From NCBI GenBank assembly GCA_041920465.1, contig JBHGXW010000039.1, forward strand, positions 1 to 64,000: a DNA stretch of 64,000 nt. The letters run 5' to 3'. The translations under genes were made by a program, and so were the position numbers. How positions within the stretch are numbered: the stretch's first letter is position 1; each line of letters begins with the position of its first letter. Of the stretch, positions 25,900-35,573 are shown piece by piece. This stretch comes from Brevibacillus_H sp041920465 (lineage in GTDB: Bacteria > Bacillota > Bacilli > Brevibacillales > Brevibacillaceae). The notes below the pieces were generated by a model. It did no database searches. It had not been told where the DNA came from and was given only the letters and a program-made list of their open reading frames with translations.

Positions 25900-26913
25900 A
25901 TGAAAGCTGCCGTTGTAAATCAGTTTAAGGAAAAGTTGGAGATCAAACAGGTAAACATTCCAACACTTGACTATGGGGAAATTTTGGTCCAGATAAAAGC
26001 ATGTGGCGTATGTCATACGGATTTACATGCTGCCCATGGTGATTGGCCGGTCAAGCCAAAATTGCCTTTGATCCCTGGTCATGAAGGGGTAGGGATTGTG
26101 GTGGAAGTAGCAGAAGGAGTTAAAAACATCAAAGTTGGTGACCGTGTAGGAATTCCTTGGCTCTATTCGGCGTGCGGAGAGTGCGAATATTGCTTAACCG
26201 GCTGGGAAACGCTCTGTAAAAATCAATTAAATGCCGGATATTCTGTAGATGGAGGCTACGCGGAATATTGCAAGGCTCCGGCAGCATATGTGGCCAAGAT
26301 CCCTGATAATCTAGGCTTTGAAGAAGTAGCTCCCATATTCTGCGCAGGGGTAACCACTTATAAAGCTTTAAAGGTATCGGATACGAAGCCAGGGGATTGG
26401 GTTGCAATTTATGGTATCGGCGGACTGGGTCATGTGGCTGTGCAGTATGCCAAAGCGATGGGCTTAAATGTTGTTGCTGTTGATTTACAGCCTGAAAAAT
26501 TGGAATTGGCTTCCCGATTAGGTGCTGATTTGACGGTCAATGCGATGGATACTGATCCGGTAGAATTTATTGAGGATAAGGTTGGCGGGGTTCATGCTTC
26601 AATCAGCGTCGCTGTTACCAAAAAAGCCTTTGAACAAGCGTATCGTTCTGTACGTCGTGGTGGTACTTGCGTAGTTGTAGGCCTGCCTTCGGGAGAGATC
26701 CCTCTGCCAATCTTTGATACGGTTCTCAATGGAGTGAAAGTAAAGGGTTCAATCGTAGGAACAAGAAAAGACTTACAAGAGGCGTTACAATTTGCTGCTG
26801 AAGGAAAAGTAAAGGTAATTTACGAGACTTATCAATTAGATGAGATTAATGAAGTCTTTGATAAAATGGAGAAAGGTCAAATTAATGGCCGTATCGTATT
26901 AAAGATCAACTAG
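25900..26913 (+). CDS. adhP: zinc-dependent alcohol dehydrogenase
   Basis: This 337-residue medium-chain dehydrogenase oxidises primary alcohols with NAD+. The catalytic zinc site is CGVCHTDLH with GHEGVG, the structural zinc site is CGECEYCLTGWETLC, and the Rossmann motif is GIGGLGHVAVQYA. The length and sequence match AdhP/AdhT of Bacillales. AAAGGAGAGG precedes the ATG. It is the first gene after the sigma-54 promoter and is followed 12 bp later by an aldehyde dehydrogenase, so the pair would turn ethanol into acetate via acetaldehyde. Confidence 0.93.
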   Translation: MKAAVVNQFKEKLEIKQVNIPTLDYGEILVQIKACGVCHTDLHAAHGDWPVKPKLPLIPGHEGVGIVVEVAEGVKNIKVGDRVGIPWLYSACGECEYCLTGWETLCKNQLNAGYSVDGGYAEYCKAPAAYVAKIPDNLGFEEVAPIFCAGVTTYKALKVSDTKPGDWVAIYGIGGLGHVAVQYAKAMGLNVVAVDLQPEKLELASRLGADLTVNAMDTDPVEFIEDKVGGVHASISVAVTKKAFEQAYRSVRRGGTCVVVGLPSGEIPLPIFDTVLNGVKVKGSIVGTRKDLQEALQFAAEGKVKVIYETYQLDEINEVFDKMEKGQINGRIVLKIN

Positions 26914-26925
26914 GGGGGAGTTACC

Positions 26926-28446
26926 ATGATTTACGCACAACCGGGACAACCTGGGTCGAAGGTAACTTTTAAAAAACGTTATGATAACTTCATTGGAGGG
27001 AAATGGGTTGCTCCTGTAAAAGGAGAGTATTTTGAAAATATTACTCCTGTCACGGGTAAAGCTTTTTGTGAAGTTGCTCGTTCCACTTCCGAAGATATTG
27101 AGTTGGCGCTTGACGCAGCACATGCAGCAAAGGAAGCATGGGGACGTACTTCTGTAACAGCCCGCGCTTCCATTCTCAATAAGATTGCTGACCGCATGGA
27201 AGCCAATTTGGAGATGATAGCCGTTGCGGAAACTTGGGATAATGGAAAACCTGTCCGTGAAACCCTTGCAGCGGACATTCCCTTAGCAATCGATCATTTC
27301 CGTTATTTTGCCGGTTGCATTCGAGCTCAAGAAGGAACTCTTGGTGAACTGGATGGAGATACCGTTTCTTATCACTTCCATGAGCCATTAGGTGTCGTGG
27401 GTCAAATAATTCCTTGGAATTTCCCCATTTTAATGGCTGCATGGAAGCTTGCTCCCGCCCTTGCTGCCGGAAACTGCGTAGTGCTCAAACCAGCCGAACA
27501 GACACCTGCTTCTATTATGGTCTTGATGGAGCTAATCCAAGATTTGCTTCCTCCAGGCGTCCTTAATGTCGTGAACGGTTTTGGTTTGGAAGCTGGGAAA
27601 CCGCTCGCAAGCAGCAACCGCATTTCCAAAATTGCGTTCACCGGTGAAACAACAACAGGACGTTTAATCATGCAATATGCATCCCACAATCTCATACCGG
27701 TAACATTGGAATTGGGAGGAAAGTCCCCGAACATTTTCTTCGAAGATGTTTGCCGCAAGGACGATAAGTTCTTTAATAAAGCGGTTGAAGGTTTCGTCTT
27801 GTTTGCCCTAAATCAAGGAGAAGTATGCACATGTCCGTCACGTGCGTTAATTCAGGAATCCATTTATGATCAATTTATGGAACGAGCATTAAAACGCGTC
27901 ACAAGCATTAAACAGGGCAATCCACTCGATACGGAAACAATGATCGGAGCACAGGCTTCCTCTGAACAGGTAGACAAAATCCTAACCTATATGAACATCG
28001 GACTGCAGGAAGGCGCCCAATGTCTGATTGGCGGGGGAAGAACAACTCTTGAAGGAGACTTGAAGGATGGGTACTATGTTCAACCTACTGTTTTCAAGGG
28101 ACATAATAAAATGCGCATCTTTCAGGAAGAGATTTTTGGTCCAGTTGTATCTGTCACCACATTCGAGGATCAGGAAGAAGCATTAGCTATTGCTAATGAT
28201 ACGCTGTATGGACTTGGAGCCGGTGTATGGACACGTGACATAAATGTGGCTTACCGAATGGGTCGAGGAATTGAGGCTGGTCGCGTATGGACAAACTGCT
28301 ACCATGCTTATCCTGCTCATGCAGCCTTTGGTGGCTATAAGGTTTCCGGGATTGGCCGAGAAACCCATAAAATGATGCTGTCCCACTATCAACAAACGAA
28401 GAATCTCCTCGTTAGCTACAGTCCGGATGCGTTAGGTTTCTTCTAA
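26926..28446 (+). CDS. NAD-dependent aldehyde dehydrogenase
   Basis: This 506-residue ALDH-family enzyme shows GVVGQIIPWNFPILMAAWKLAPALAAGNCVVLKP, the Glu general-base motif LELGGKSPN and the catalytic Cys in NQGEVCTCPSRAL. The C-terminal FGGYKVSGIGRETHKMML is also typical. These details fit the AcoD/ExaC acetaldehyde dehydrogenase branch. GGGGGAG lies 6 nt before the ATG, and adhP is 12 bp upstream. It should oxidise the aldehyde released by AdhP. Confidence 0.92.
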   Translation: MIYAQPGQPGSKVTFKKRYDNFIGGKWVAPVKGEYFENITPVTGKAFCEVARSTSEDIELALDAAHAAKEAWGRTSVTARASILNKIADRMEANLEMIAVAETWDNGKPVRETLAADIPLAIDHFRYFAGCIRAQEGTLGELDGDTVSYHFHEPLGVVGQIIPWNFPILMAAWKLAPALAAGNCVVLKPAEQTPASIMVLMELIQDLLPPGVLNVVNGFGLEAGKPLASSNRISKIAFTGETTTGRLIMQYASHNLIPVTLELGGKSPNIFFEDVCRKDDKFFNKAVEGFVLFALNQGEVCTCPSRALIQESIYDQFMERALKRVTSIKQGNPLDTETMIGAQASSEQVDKILTYMNIGLQEGAQCLIGGGRTTLEGDLKDGYYVQPTVFKGHNKMRIFQEEIFGPVVSVTTFEDQEEALAIANDTLYGLGAGVWTRDINVAYRMGRGIEAGRVWTNCYHAYPAHAAFGGYKVSGIGRETHKMMLSHYQQTKNLLVSYSPDALGFF

Positions 28447-28466
28447 AGATTTCAATGTAAGCAATC

Positions 28467-28913
28467 TCATGCTAAGGAAATCTCCCCAATCACATTTTTA
28501 ATCAGATAGGGGACATCCAGAAGAATAATCATTCTTTCATCCAGTTTCGCGATACCATAGATGAAACCGGAATGAAAGATAGAGGGCTTCTGAATGGTTG
28601 AACTGGGGATATCAATAATATCGGTTGCTTCGTCAACAACGAATCCAATCACCTGATTGTCAACATTGACAATGATGAAGCGAGTAGAGTCTGTCATTTC
28701 AACAGGTGTTCCACAAAGCGCTTTCCTAAGATCGACAATCGGGACGACGCTGCCGCGAAGATCTATCACACCAACCAAATTAGGGTTTTGCCTCGGGACT
28801 GAAGTAATATTCTGCGCCCTTTCAATGGATACAACATCTACAACAGAAATCGAATATTCTTCGCGATCAATACGGAAAATTACTTCTTTTTGGCTTGAAA
28901 CTGCTTTGTTCAT
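28467..28913 (-). CDS. cheW: CheW-like chemotaxis coupling protein
   Basis: This 148-residue single CheW domain includes VIFRIDREEYSISVVDVVSIER, the receptor-contact region VPRQNPNLVGVIDLRGSVVPIVDLRKAL and VIGFVVDEATDIIDI. It couples methyl-accepting receptors to the CheA kinase. The ATG at 28913 has AGGGAGA 5 nt upstream. It is isolated from other chemotaxis genes here, so it may be an accessory copy. It converges with the aldehyde dehydrogenase gene. Confidence 0.88.
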   Translation of the reverse strand: MNKAVSSQKEVIFRIDREEYSISVVDVVSIERAQNITSVPRQNPNLVGVIDLRGSVVPIVDLRKALCGTPVEMTDSTRFIIVNVDNQVIGFVVDEATDIIDIPSSTIQKPSIFHSGFIYGIAKLDERMIILLDVPYLIKNVIGEISLA

Positions 28914-29068
28914 ATGACTCTCCCTATTTCCTAAAGTCACTGCGGATCGTTATGAAATTAATAGTATCAAGAATTACAAAATTTAACTAGAGCTCGATAC
29001 GGGATTGTCATGTATTTTTTTCAACAACTTTTTCAACAAATTTTTTGGTTCTTCGTGCATTTATTTGG

Positions 29069-29107
29069 TAAAAGGAGAAACGTATCAGATGCGTTTCTCC
29101 TTTTTTG
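29069..29107. terminator. bidirectional terminator
   Basis: AAAAGGAGAAACG pairs with CGTTTCTCCTTTT around TATCAGATG, with A and T tracts on both sides. On the minus strand it ends the SWIM/SNF2/small-protein operon. Confidence 0.88.
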
Positions 29108-29118
29108 CGGGTATCCCT

Positions 29119-29259
29119 TTATTCAGAGTCCTTTTGATCCTTTGAAAAGGCTTTCCGCAGTTCTTCGTACAACCTCCGCCATGCTTCCGGGAGATCGAAA
29201 TGATCAAGCTTATCATCCGATGGCCGTATATGTTGTTCTTGTACTTCTTCCCTCATCAT
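29119..29259 (-). CDS. small hydrophilic protein, 46 aa, after the SNF2 helicase
   Basis: This minus-strand frame begins MMREEVQEQHIRPSDD and is rich in charged residues with a helix DLPEAWRRLYEELRKAFSK. Its ATG is 6 nt after the helicase stop, and AGGTGG overlaps that stop. A terminator follows its own stop by 12 bp. The position in a three-gene operon argues that it is real. I do not recognise the family. Confidence 0.6.
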   Translation of the reverse strand: MMREEVQEQHIRPSDDKLDHFDLPEAWRRLYEELRKAFSKDQKDSE

Positions 29260-29265
29260 TTCCAC

Positions 29266-32103
29266 CTACCGTTTCTCATCCAGCCATTCACGACGAAGCA
29301 TAAACAGGTTTCGCAATTCAGCGGTAGACAGCTCCGTGATCCAGTTCTCGCCACTGCCGACAATTTTTTGACTTAAGCTCAGTTTATTCTCCATCATTTT
29401 ATCGATTCGTTCTTCAATTGTTCCCAGCGAAATAAACTTATAGACCTGCACATTCCGCTGCTGCCCAATCCGATAGGCGCGATCCGTTGCCTGATTCTCC
29501 ACAGCCGGGTTCCACCATCGATCAATGTGAAAAACATGGTTCGCCTCTGTTAAATTTAAGCCGGTACCGCCAGAGCGCAAAGACAAGATAAAGATTCCCG
29601 GTCGCAGATGATCGGGGAGGGACGTATCTTGAAATTGGGCGATCATCTTATCCCGTTTTTCCTTCGGAGTAGAACCGTTTAAAAAGAGAACAGGTCCATG
29701 CCCCTCCTTTTGCAGAACCCGCTGCAGCAAGTTTCCCATCTCAATGAACTGTGTAAAGATAAGGCAGCGTTCACCCTTACTGCGGATTTCATCAACGAGT
29801 TCAATCAAACGCATCACCTTGTGAGATTGCTGTTTTTCATCAGGAGCAGCCACTTTTTTTAACAGGAGGCCGGGATGATCACACAGTTGTTTCAGCCGAT
29901 TCAGCGTTGTTAAAATCAGGCCCCGACGTTCCATTGGAGAGGCTTGCTCAAGGAGGTCAAACATGTTTTGAATGATGGATTCATAGAGTGCTCCTTGTTC
30001 CAAAGTGAGCGGGACGTATTCTTTTGCTTCATTTTTTGCGGGCAAGTCTAACTGAATCTGCGGATCGGTTTTGACACGCCGCAGCAAAAAAGGTTGAACC
30101 AATCGTTGGACTTGCCTGACGAGATCCTCATCTTGATCCCGCTCAATCGGGCGGACGAATCTCTCTGTAAACTCCCTGATACTTCCCAGGTATCCTGGAT
30201 TCAAAAAATCGAAAATCGACCATAGTTCTGTTAAACGGTTCTCGATTGGGGTTCCTGTCAGCGCGATCCGGTGACCTGCTTGCAATTTTCGGATTGACAA
30301 GGATTGTTTGGTATAAGCGTTTTTAATGTTTTGGGCTTCATCCAGACATATGGTATTCCAACGTACTGAAGAAAGCTCCTGCTCATCCAGATGGGAAAGG
30401 GAATAAGAGGTAATCACCAAGTCTGCACCTTGACTGGAAGCAAGAAATTCATCGCGTTTGCAACGGGCGGAACCATAATGGACAAATACCCTTAGGGAAG
30501 GAGCGAAACGCTCTAATTCCTTTTGCCAGTTACCAATGACGGACGTGGGGCAAATCAAGAGAGAAGGAGAATCATAGGTTTCGTATTCTTTTACATGCAA
30601 TAAATAGGTGATAAACTGAACGGTTTTGCCCAACCCCATGTCGTCAGCCAAGCAGGCTCCCAGTCCAAACTTGCGGAGGAAAAGCAGCCATGAGCTTCCT
30701 TGCAGTTGGTACTTGCGCAATGTTCCCCGAAAAGAAAGCGGTTGTTCCAGAACAGGAATTTTGATCTCCTGAATTTGCGTGAAAAAGTGCAGCAATCGCG
30801 GGTTTAACTCCACTTCGACTTGCAAAGGGAAGGACGAATCCGGCACATCAGCCATCTTTTCCTCTTCAGCGGAAGCATGCAGTAGATGCATCCTCATCAC
30901 ATCACGCAGGGTAAGAGCATGTTTTCCCTTTGTTTTTTTCAAGTTCTCTTGGATTTGTGAAATCAATGCGGGAGTAAGTTGAATCCATTGGCCTTGGACC
31001 TTTACCAGATTTTGTTTTTGGTCCAAAAGCTGACGAAATTCCTCTTCGCTAAGTTCGAGCGGCCCCAGGGAGAGCTTCCACTCAAACTCCATCACTTGTG
31101 AAATGCCTAAAAAAGATTGTTTGCTCGATCCAACGGAAGATAAAACTTTTGCTTTCAGTTTTGGTTTCATACGTCTTGCCTGTTCCCACCAGGCAGGCAA
31201 AAAAACGTGGATTCCCGCTTGAATTAGCTGCATACTGCCTTTCGTAAGAAAAGTCCAAGTCTGAGTAGTGGTAAACTCGGTAAGAAGTGGATGATCGCGA
31301 TTTTCCGCAACTAACCACGGTAGGATTTGCTTACACTTCTCTATATCGCGAACGAAACGATTTCGATAATCTTCCCAGGGAGCAGGGAGGTCAGCCAGAG
31401 CGACCTGCTCTGGCGACATGACAAGAAGGTGATCGGGTCTTTCCCTGTCTTGCAGCATGATGTTTAATTTCCAATTTCCAAATTGGTTCTCTGCTTCGAC
31501 AAGCTGAAGGCAGGTGCGAAAAGGGGTGTCATCCTCTAACAATCCAATTGATTGCAGCCATTCCGTCTCTCCCATATGGTTAGACAATTCATTTCCCATG
31601 ACATGCAGCGCCGGAAACTGTGACTGCACATGCTCCCATGCCAGCTTTACCCGATGATGGTTAGAGAGAGCTTCGTTCATCACGTGCGAGAGCCAGCGGT
31701 TCGTGTAAGGGGGCATGTTATCAGGGGAATGGGCAAGCTTCCAGCCGATTAGCCCATTTTTCCAGTCTTGAAAAGAGGGAATAAAATCGCCGGAAACCAA
31801 AGCATGTTGAATCGCGTTGGCCGTTTCACGATATTCTTCAAGTTCATTAGAAAAGATGAATGAAACGTGTTGGAGCCATTGGGGGTTCGTAAAAAATGAG
31901 AGAGCCTCAAGTGGATGTAACCGAATTCCATTTTCCGTTTTCTCCAGAAACGTTCCGTAAAAAGAAGCTTCATCCCATGCGAAAAGAAGAGAAGCCAGCA
32001 CCTCAGCATCTATTTTCTCCCCGGTTTGAGAAGTACCTTTCAGCAAGAAATAGCCATCTGTTACTATTTCTCCCGAGATCAATACGCTTTCCGTAATACT
32101 CAT
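29266..32103 (-). CDS. SNF2-family helicase, YwqA-like
   Basis: This 945-residue protein is a SWI2/SNF2 ATPase. An N-terminal region of about 450 residues typical of bacterial SNF2 proteins precedes the motor. The motor has LADDMGLGKTVQFITYLL (Walker A), CLDEAQNIKN (DExx box), IALTGTPIENRL (motif III), and C-terminal motifs LIFTQFIEMG, LSLRSGGTGLNLTEA and DRAYRIGQ (motif VI). It corresponds to B. subtilis YwqA. Such enzymes translocate on double-stranded DNA; the bacterial role is unclear. The ATG at 32103 overlaps the stop of the SWIM gene (ATGA), indicating translational coupling. Confidence 0.9.
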   Translation of the reverse strand: MSITESVLISGEIVTDGYFLLKGTSQTGEKIDAEVLASLLFAWDEASFYGTFLEKTENGIRLHPLEALSFFTNPQWLQHVSFIFSNELEEYRETANAIQHALVSGDFIPSFQDWKNGLIGWKLAHSPDNMPPYTNRWLSHVMNEALSNHHRVKLAWEHVQSQFPALHVMGNELSNHMGETEWLQSIGLLEDDTPFRTCLQLVEAENQFGNWKLNIMLQDRERPDHLLVMSPEQVALADLPAPWEDYRNRFVRDIEKCKQILPWLVAENRDHPLLTEFTTTQTWTFLTKGSMQLIQAGIHVFLPAWWEQARRMKPKLKAKVLSSVGSSKQSFLGISQVMEFEWKLSLGPLELSEEEFRQLLDQKQNLVKVQGQWIQLTPALISQIQENLKKTKGKHALTLRDVMRMHLLHASAEEEKMADVPDSSFPLQVEVELNPRLLHFFTQIQEIKIPVLEQPLSFRGTLRKYQLQGSSWLLFLRKFGLGACLADDMGLGKTVQFITYLLHVKEYETYDSPSLLICPTSVIGNWQKELERFAPSLRVFVHYGSARCKRDEFLASSQGADLVITSYSLSHLDEQELSSVRWNTICLDEAQNIKNAYTKQSLSIRKLQAGHRIALTGTPIENRLTELWSIFDFLNPGYLGSIREFTERFVRPIERDQDEDLVRQVQRLVQPFLLRRVKTDPQIQLDLPAKNEAKEYVPLTLEQGALYESIIQNMFDLLEQASPMERRGLILTTLNRLKQLCDHPGLLLKKVAAPDEKQQSHKVMRLIELVDEIRSKGERCLIFTQFIEMGNLLQRVLQKEGHGPVLFLNGSTPKEKRDKMIAQFQDTSLPDHLRPGIFILSLRSGGTGLNLTEANHVFHIDRWWNPAVENQATDRAYRIGQQRNVQVYKFISLGTIEERIDKMMENKLSLSQKIVGSGENWITELSTAELRNLFMLRREWLDEKR

Positions 32104-33704
32104 GAATGTACATTTCCTCTCCTTAACTCTTCTTGGAAAGCCCGCAGACGGTAATGCTTGGCAGATAGTTGATGAATAAACCGTTCCCAAACTTCTTCCT
32201 GGTTCGCTTGGTTGTAACAAGATCGTATTTTTTTTAAAAGTTTCACTGCTTCCAGGTAGGCTGCACGGTTCCGTTCGCCAATCAAACGGTTCACTTCCCG
32301 AACATAAAAAGGGAGGAGCAGCGTTGGATTTTCGGCATCAATCACTTTGATAGACAGGCTGCTGATTTCTGAACTGCGGACCTGAAAGGACATTTGCAGA
32401 TCCAGCCATTGTTTATACTGCTTTTGTTCGAATAGAAAAGTGGCGTAATCATGAAAGCTTCCAGGCAAGAACTTCTTGAGCATGGGTCCACATTCTTCAG
32501 TCCGTCCAACTTGAGCCATTGCATGCTGCCAAATACCAATGGCCAGCCGATAATCGGAGGGCTCGGCTTTTCCGATCAGTCTCTCCAGCCAATCCATCCA
32601 GTCTAAGAAGCGGTTCCATTCGTTGTGACGCGCGAATGCTTTCAGATACATCAGATAAAAAGGGAGAGTAAGCTCTTCATGTTGACTCCATACGTTAAGT
32701 GCTTCTGCATCCTTTCCGTTCATCACAGAAAAGTGCGCCTTAAGTATTCGGTATTTTTCTTTTATAGAGGGGGATAAGCCTGGTTCATTGATGAGCTGTT
32801 CCAGTTCGGTTACTTCCGCTTCTATCCATGAAGGCTCCTGCAATAAGTCCCGCCAAAGCAGCTGATATGCTTGAATCCAATAGATCGAAGAAGAGTCACA
32901 GTATTTTAGCTCTTTTACTCTGACAAGAGTTTCTTCCAGATAAGGACGACATAGTTCTTTAAGAGGAGCCACGTTCAAACAATAAAGGGTGTCTTCCAGC
33001 TGTTGTACAAGGTTGACCGCAGTTTGAGCCAGGTCAGGCAACCAGTAAGACGCATGATTTTTCTTTACATAATCTTGCAGGATTAAAAGGTGAAAGAGAT
33101 TGGCGTGGATCGTAAACAGTTGAGCGAGCTCTTCTGGCCACGAAAAGGTGATTCCCAACGCTTGCTTGTAGCTGTTGTACAGCTCACTCGACGCACGGTT
33201 GATTTCCATGGCAGAGAAAAGATTTCGCGACCGATTCTCCAAGAAGCGCCACCAATCATTCACACTGCCGGTCTCTGCAACCCTAGCTCCGGGTAAGGTT
33301 GCCGGTTTGCGGAGTGGCGCAATCAATTGCTTCTTAACAGCAGGATAAAGCATGGAAGGAGAAAAGCTGGATGTCCTGGGCTGTTGAGCCGCCTGTAAAA
33401 AATTCCTGGGATTATCAAACACACAATACATTTGAAAAAATGTGGCGGCGATATGTTTGCAAAAATGGGCATAGAGGCAGGTGCAGGTGCTGTTTGGAAA
33501 AGCCTCCAGATCAATCGAAACCTGATACACCCATGTTCCCTGTACATTACTCGTAAGTAGCGTACCTTCATGAACCTGGGTATTGTAAACCCGGCCTTCC
33601 GAAAAATAGTGATACCCGCGTTCAATCAACATTTCCTTCATGTTAATGAGGATTTGCTCACCGACTTGCATGACTTGTTCCCGCGTTAACTCCCGCTGCA
33701 GCAT
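32100..33704 (-). CDS. SWIM zinc-finger protein, YwqB-like
   Basis: This 534-residue protein carries an N-terminal SWIM motif (CTCLYAHFCKH, CxC...CxH, near residue 75) and a long helical C-terminal region resembling tetratricopeptide-like repeats. It corresponds to B. subtilis YwqB, whose gene also lies next to the SNF2 gene ywqA. SWIM domains bind DNA or proteins, so it probably guides the helicase. GGAGG lies 10 nt before the ATG. It is the first gene of a three-gene operon. Confidence 0.85.
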   Translation of the reverse strand: MLQRELTREQVMQVGEQILINMKEMLIERGYHYFSEGRVYNTQVHEGTLLTSNVQGTWVYQVSIDLEAFPNSTCTCLYAHFCKHIAATFFQMYCVFDNPRNFLQAAQQPRTSSFSPSMLYPAVKKQLIAPLRKPATLPGARVAETGSVNDWWRFLENRSRNLFSAMEINRASSELYNSYKQALGITFSWPEELAQLFTIHANLFHLLILQDYVKKNHASYWLPDLAQTAVNLVQQLEDTLYCLNVAPLKELCRPYLEETLVRVKELKYCDSSSIYWIQAYQLLWRDLLQEPSWIEAEVTELEQLINEPGLSPSIKEKYRILKAHFSVMNGKDAEALNVWSQHEELTLPFYLMYLKAFARHNEWNRFLDWMDWLERLIGKAEPSDYRLAIGIWQHAMAQVGRTEECGPMLKKFLPGSFHDYATFLFEQKQYKQWLDLQMSFQVRSSEISSLSIKVIDAENPTLLLPFYVREVNRLIGERNRAAYLEAVKLLKKIRSCYNQANQEEVWERFIHQLSAKHYRLRAFQEELRRGNVHS

Positions 33705-33888
33705 GTCGTCTGTTCCTCCGTCCGAAGAGTTATCTTTTCATTATATCGGAAAAATGCGGAAGAAAAAAATTAAATGCCAAAAAGGATACTTCAAAAAAGG
33801 ATGCTTCGCTTTTTCTTCCGAAAATATCAGAATTTGCTGATTATACAGACAAAAATCCGTATAATAATAGCAAAGGGAGGGGTAAAAC

Positions 33889-35457
33889 GTGAACGAAATT
33901 CAACGAGCTAGGAGAAACACACTAGGAGATGTTCTTAGGAGAAGTTGTAAGCGTTTTCCGCACAAAATGGCGCTGCGTTTCGAGAACGAGGAATTTACAT
34001 ACGAACAGCTTGATAGGATCGTAAACCAGGCCGCGCAAGCCATCTTGTCAAAAGGCTTGCAAAAAGGGGAAAGGGCGGCGGTGCTTTCGCGAAATTCCAT
34101 GGATTTTGCCATTCTAACCTTTGCCTTGGCCAAGATTGGGGTGATCATGGTTCCAATCAATTACATGCTGAATCCGGACGATGTAGCGTTTATCCTTAGC
34201 CATGCGGAAGTTAGTGCTTGCTTCGTTTCACCTGAATTTTTGCCGGCAGCGGACCAGGCTATCCTGAAAACAGGCAGCACACCTCGTTTATTGTCAATCA
34301 TCTCACGACCAGCGGTAAGGGATCGCGAGTGGGTGCCCTTTAGAGAAATGATCGCAGGTTCTGCTCCGGCTGAACCGGAAACAGATCTTGCCGATGATGA
34401 GGTCGTGCAAATTTTGTATACGAGCGGAACGGAAGCAAAACCTAAAGGGGTAATGCTGACTCATAAAAATCTCATCTCCGAATATGTCAGTACCATTGTC
34501 GATGGCGGAATGACCGAAGACGATGTTGCCGTTCATGCCTTGCCGCTGTTTCACTGTGCACAGCTTCACTGCTTCCTTGGGCCTTACATCTATCTAGGCG
34601 GAAGCGGCATTATTCTGGAACAGGCAGCACCTGGCATTATGCTTGAAACAGTGGAAAAGTTCCGGGCCACCCAATTGTTCTGCCCTCCGACCGTCTGGAT
34701 CGCGCTGCTCCGATCTCCGGAGTTTTCCACTCGTGATCTGTCTTCCTTAAAGAAATGTTACTACGGAGCAGCAATTATGCCGGTTGAAATTTTAAAGGAA
34801 TTAAACCAACGTCTGCCCAATGCCCAGTTCTATAATTTCTACGGCCAGACGGAAGTGGCACCGCTGGCTACTGTTCTGAAACCACATGAGCAAATTCGGA
34901 AAGCAGGGTCTGCAGGAAAACCGTCACTAAACGTGGAGACCAGGATTGTGGATGACGATGGCAATGAAGTTCCGCCTGGCACCATTGGGGAAATTGTACA
35001 CCGGACGAGTCATGCCATGCTGGGGTATTTCCGGGATGAAGAGAAGACCCAGGCAGCTTTCCGCGGAGGGTGGTTCCACAGCGGAGACCTGGGAATCATG
35101 GATGAAGAAGGATACATCACGGTCGTGGATCGAAAAAAAGATATGATTAAATCAGGGGGAGAAAATGTAGCGAGCCGAGAAGTGGAAGAAACGATCTATC
35201 AGCATCCGAAAGTATCGGAGGTGGCTGTGATTGGCGTACCTCATCCATACTGGATCGAAGCCGTTACCGCCATCGTGGTGCCCAAGACTGGTGAAGCTCT
35301 ATCTTCTGATGAGATCCTTGCATTTTGCCAGGAGCGGCTTTCTTCATTCAAAGTGCCCAAATACGTGGCCATTGCGGATAATTTGCCGAGGAATCCCAGT
35401 GGAAAAATCCTGAAGAGAGAACTTCGTATCCGTTACGAATCATTAGCCAATCATTGA
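33889..35457 (+). CDS. acyl-CoA synthetase, AMP-forming
   Basis: This 522-residue adenylate-forming ligase has LYTSGTEAKPKGVMLTHKN (A3), YNFYGQTEVAP (A5), GWFHSGDLGIMDEEGYITVVDR (A7), KDMIKSGGENVASREVEE (A8) and LPRNPSGKILKRELR (A10). It is similar in organisation to the ligase at 8169-9713, yet has a different A3 (GTEAKP rather than GTTGRP). It probably activates a fatty or aromatic acid; the substrate is not determinable. The GTG at 33889 has GGGAGGGG 6 nt upstream. A TATAAT-like -10 (TATAATAATAG) lies about 20 bp before the ribosome site. Confidence 0.88.
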   Translation: MNEIQRARRNTLGDVLRRSCKRFPHKMALRFENEEFTYEQLDRIVNQAAQAILSKGLQKGERAAVLSRNSMDFAILTFALAKIGVIMVPINYMLNPDDVAFILSHAEVSACFVSPEFLPAADQAILKTGSTPRLLSIISRPAVRDREWVPFREMIAGSAPAEPETDLADDEVVQILYTSGTEAKPKGVMLTHKNLISEYVSTIVDGGMTEDDVAVHALPLFHCAQLHCFLGPYIYLGGSGIILEQAAPGIMLETVEKFRATQLFCPPTVWIALLRSPEFSTRDLSSLKKCYYGAAIMPVEILKELNQRLPNAQFYNFYGQTEVAPLATVLKPHEQIRKAGSAGKPSLNVETRIVDDDGNEVPPGTIGEIVHRTSHAMLGYFRDEEKTQAAFRGGWFHSGDLGIMDEEGYITVVDRKKDMIKSGGENVASREVEETIYQHPKVSEVAVIGVPHPYWIEAVTAIVVPKTGEALSSDEILAFCQERLSSFKVPKYVAIADNLPRNPSGKILKRELRIRYESLANH

Positions 35458-35463
35458 AGGCAA

Positions 35464-35498
35464 TAACCGTTTCTGCATGTTGCAGAGGCGGTTTTTTT
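35464..35498 (+). terminator. intrinsic terminator
   Basis: AACCG..TCTGCA pairs with TGCAGA..CGGTT, followed by seven Ts. Confidence 0.85.
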
Positions 35499-35573
35499 AC
35501 TGTAACGTTTGTCTGTAATAACAAAACCTGATTTTGGCAATACTGAAATGAAAAGTATGACAAGGGGATTGTT

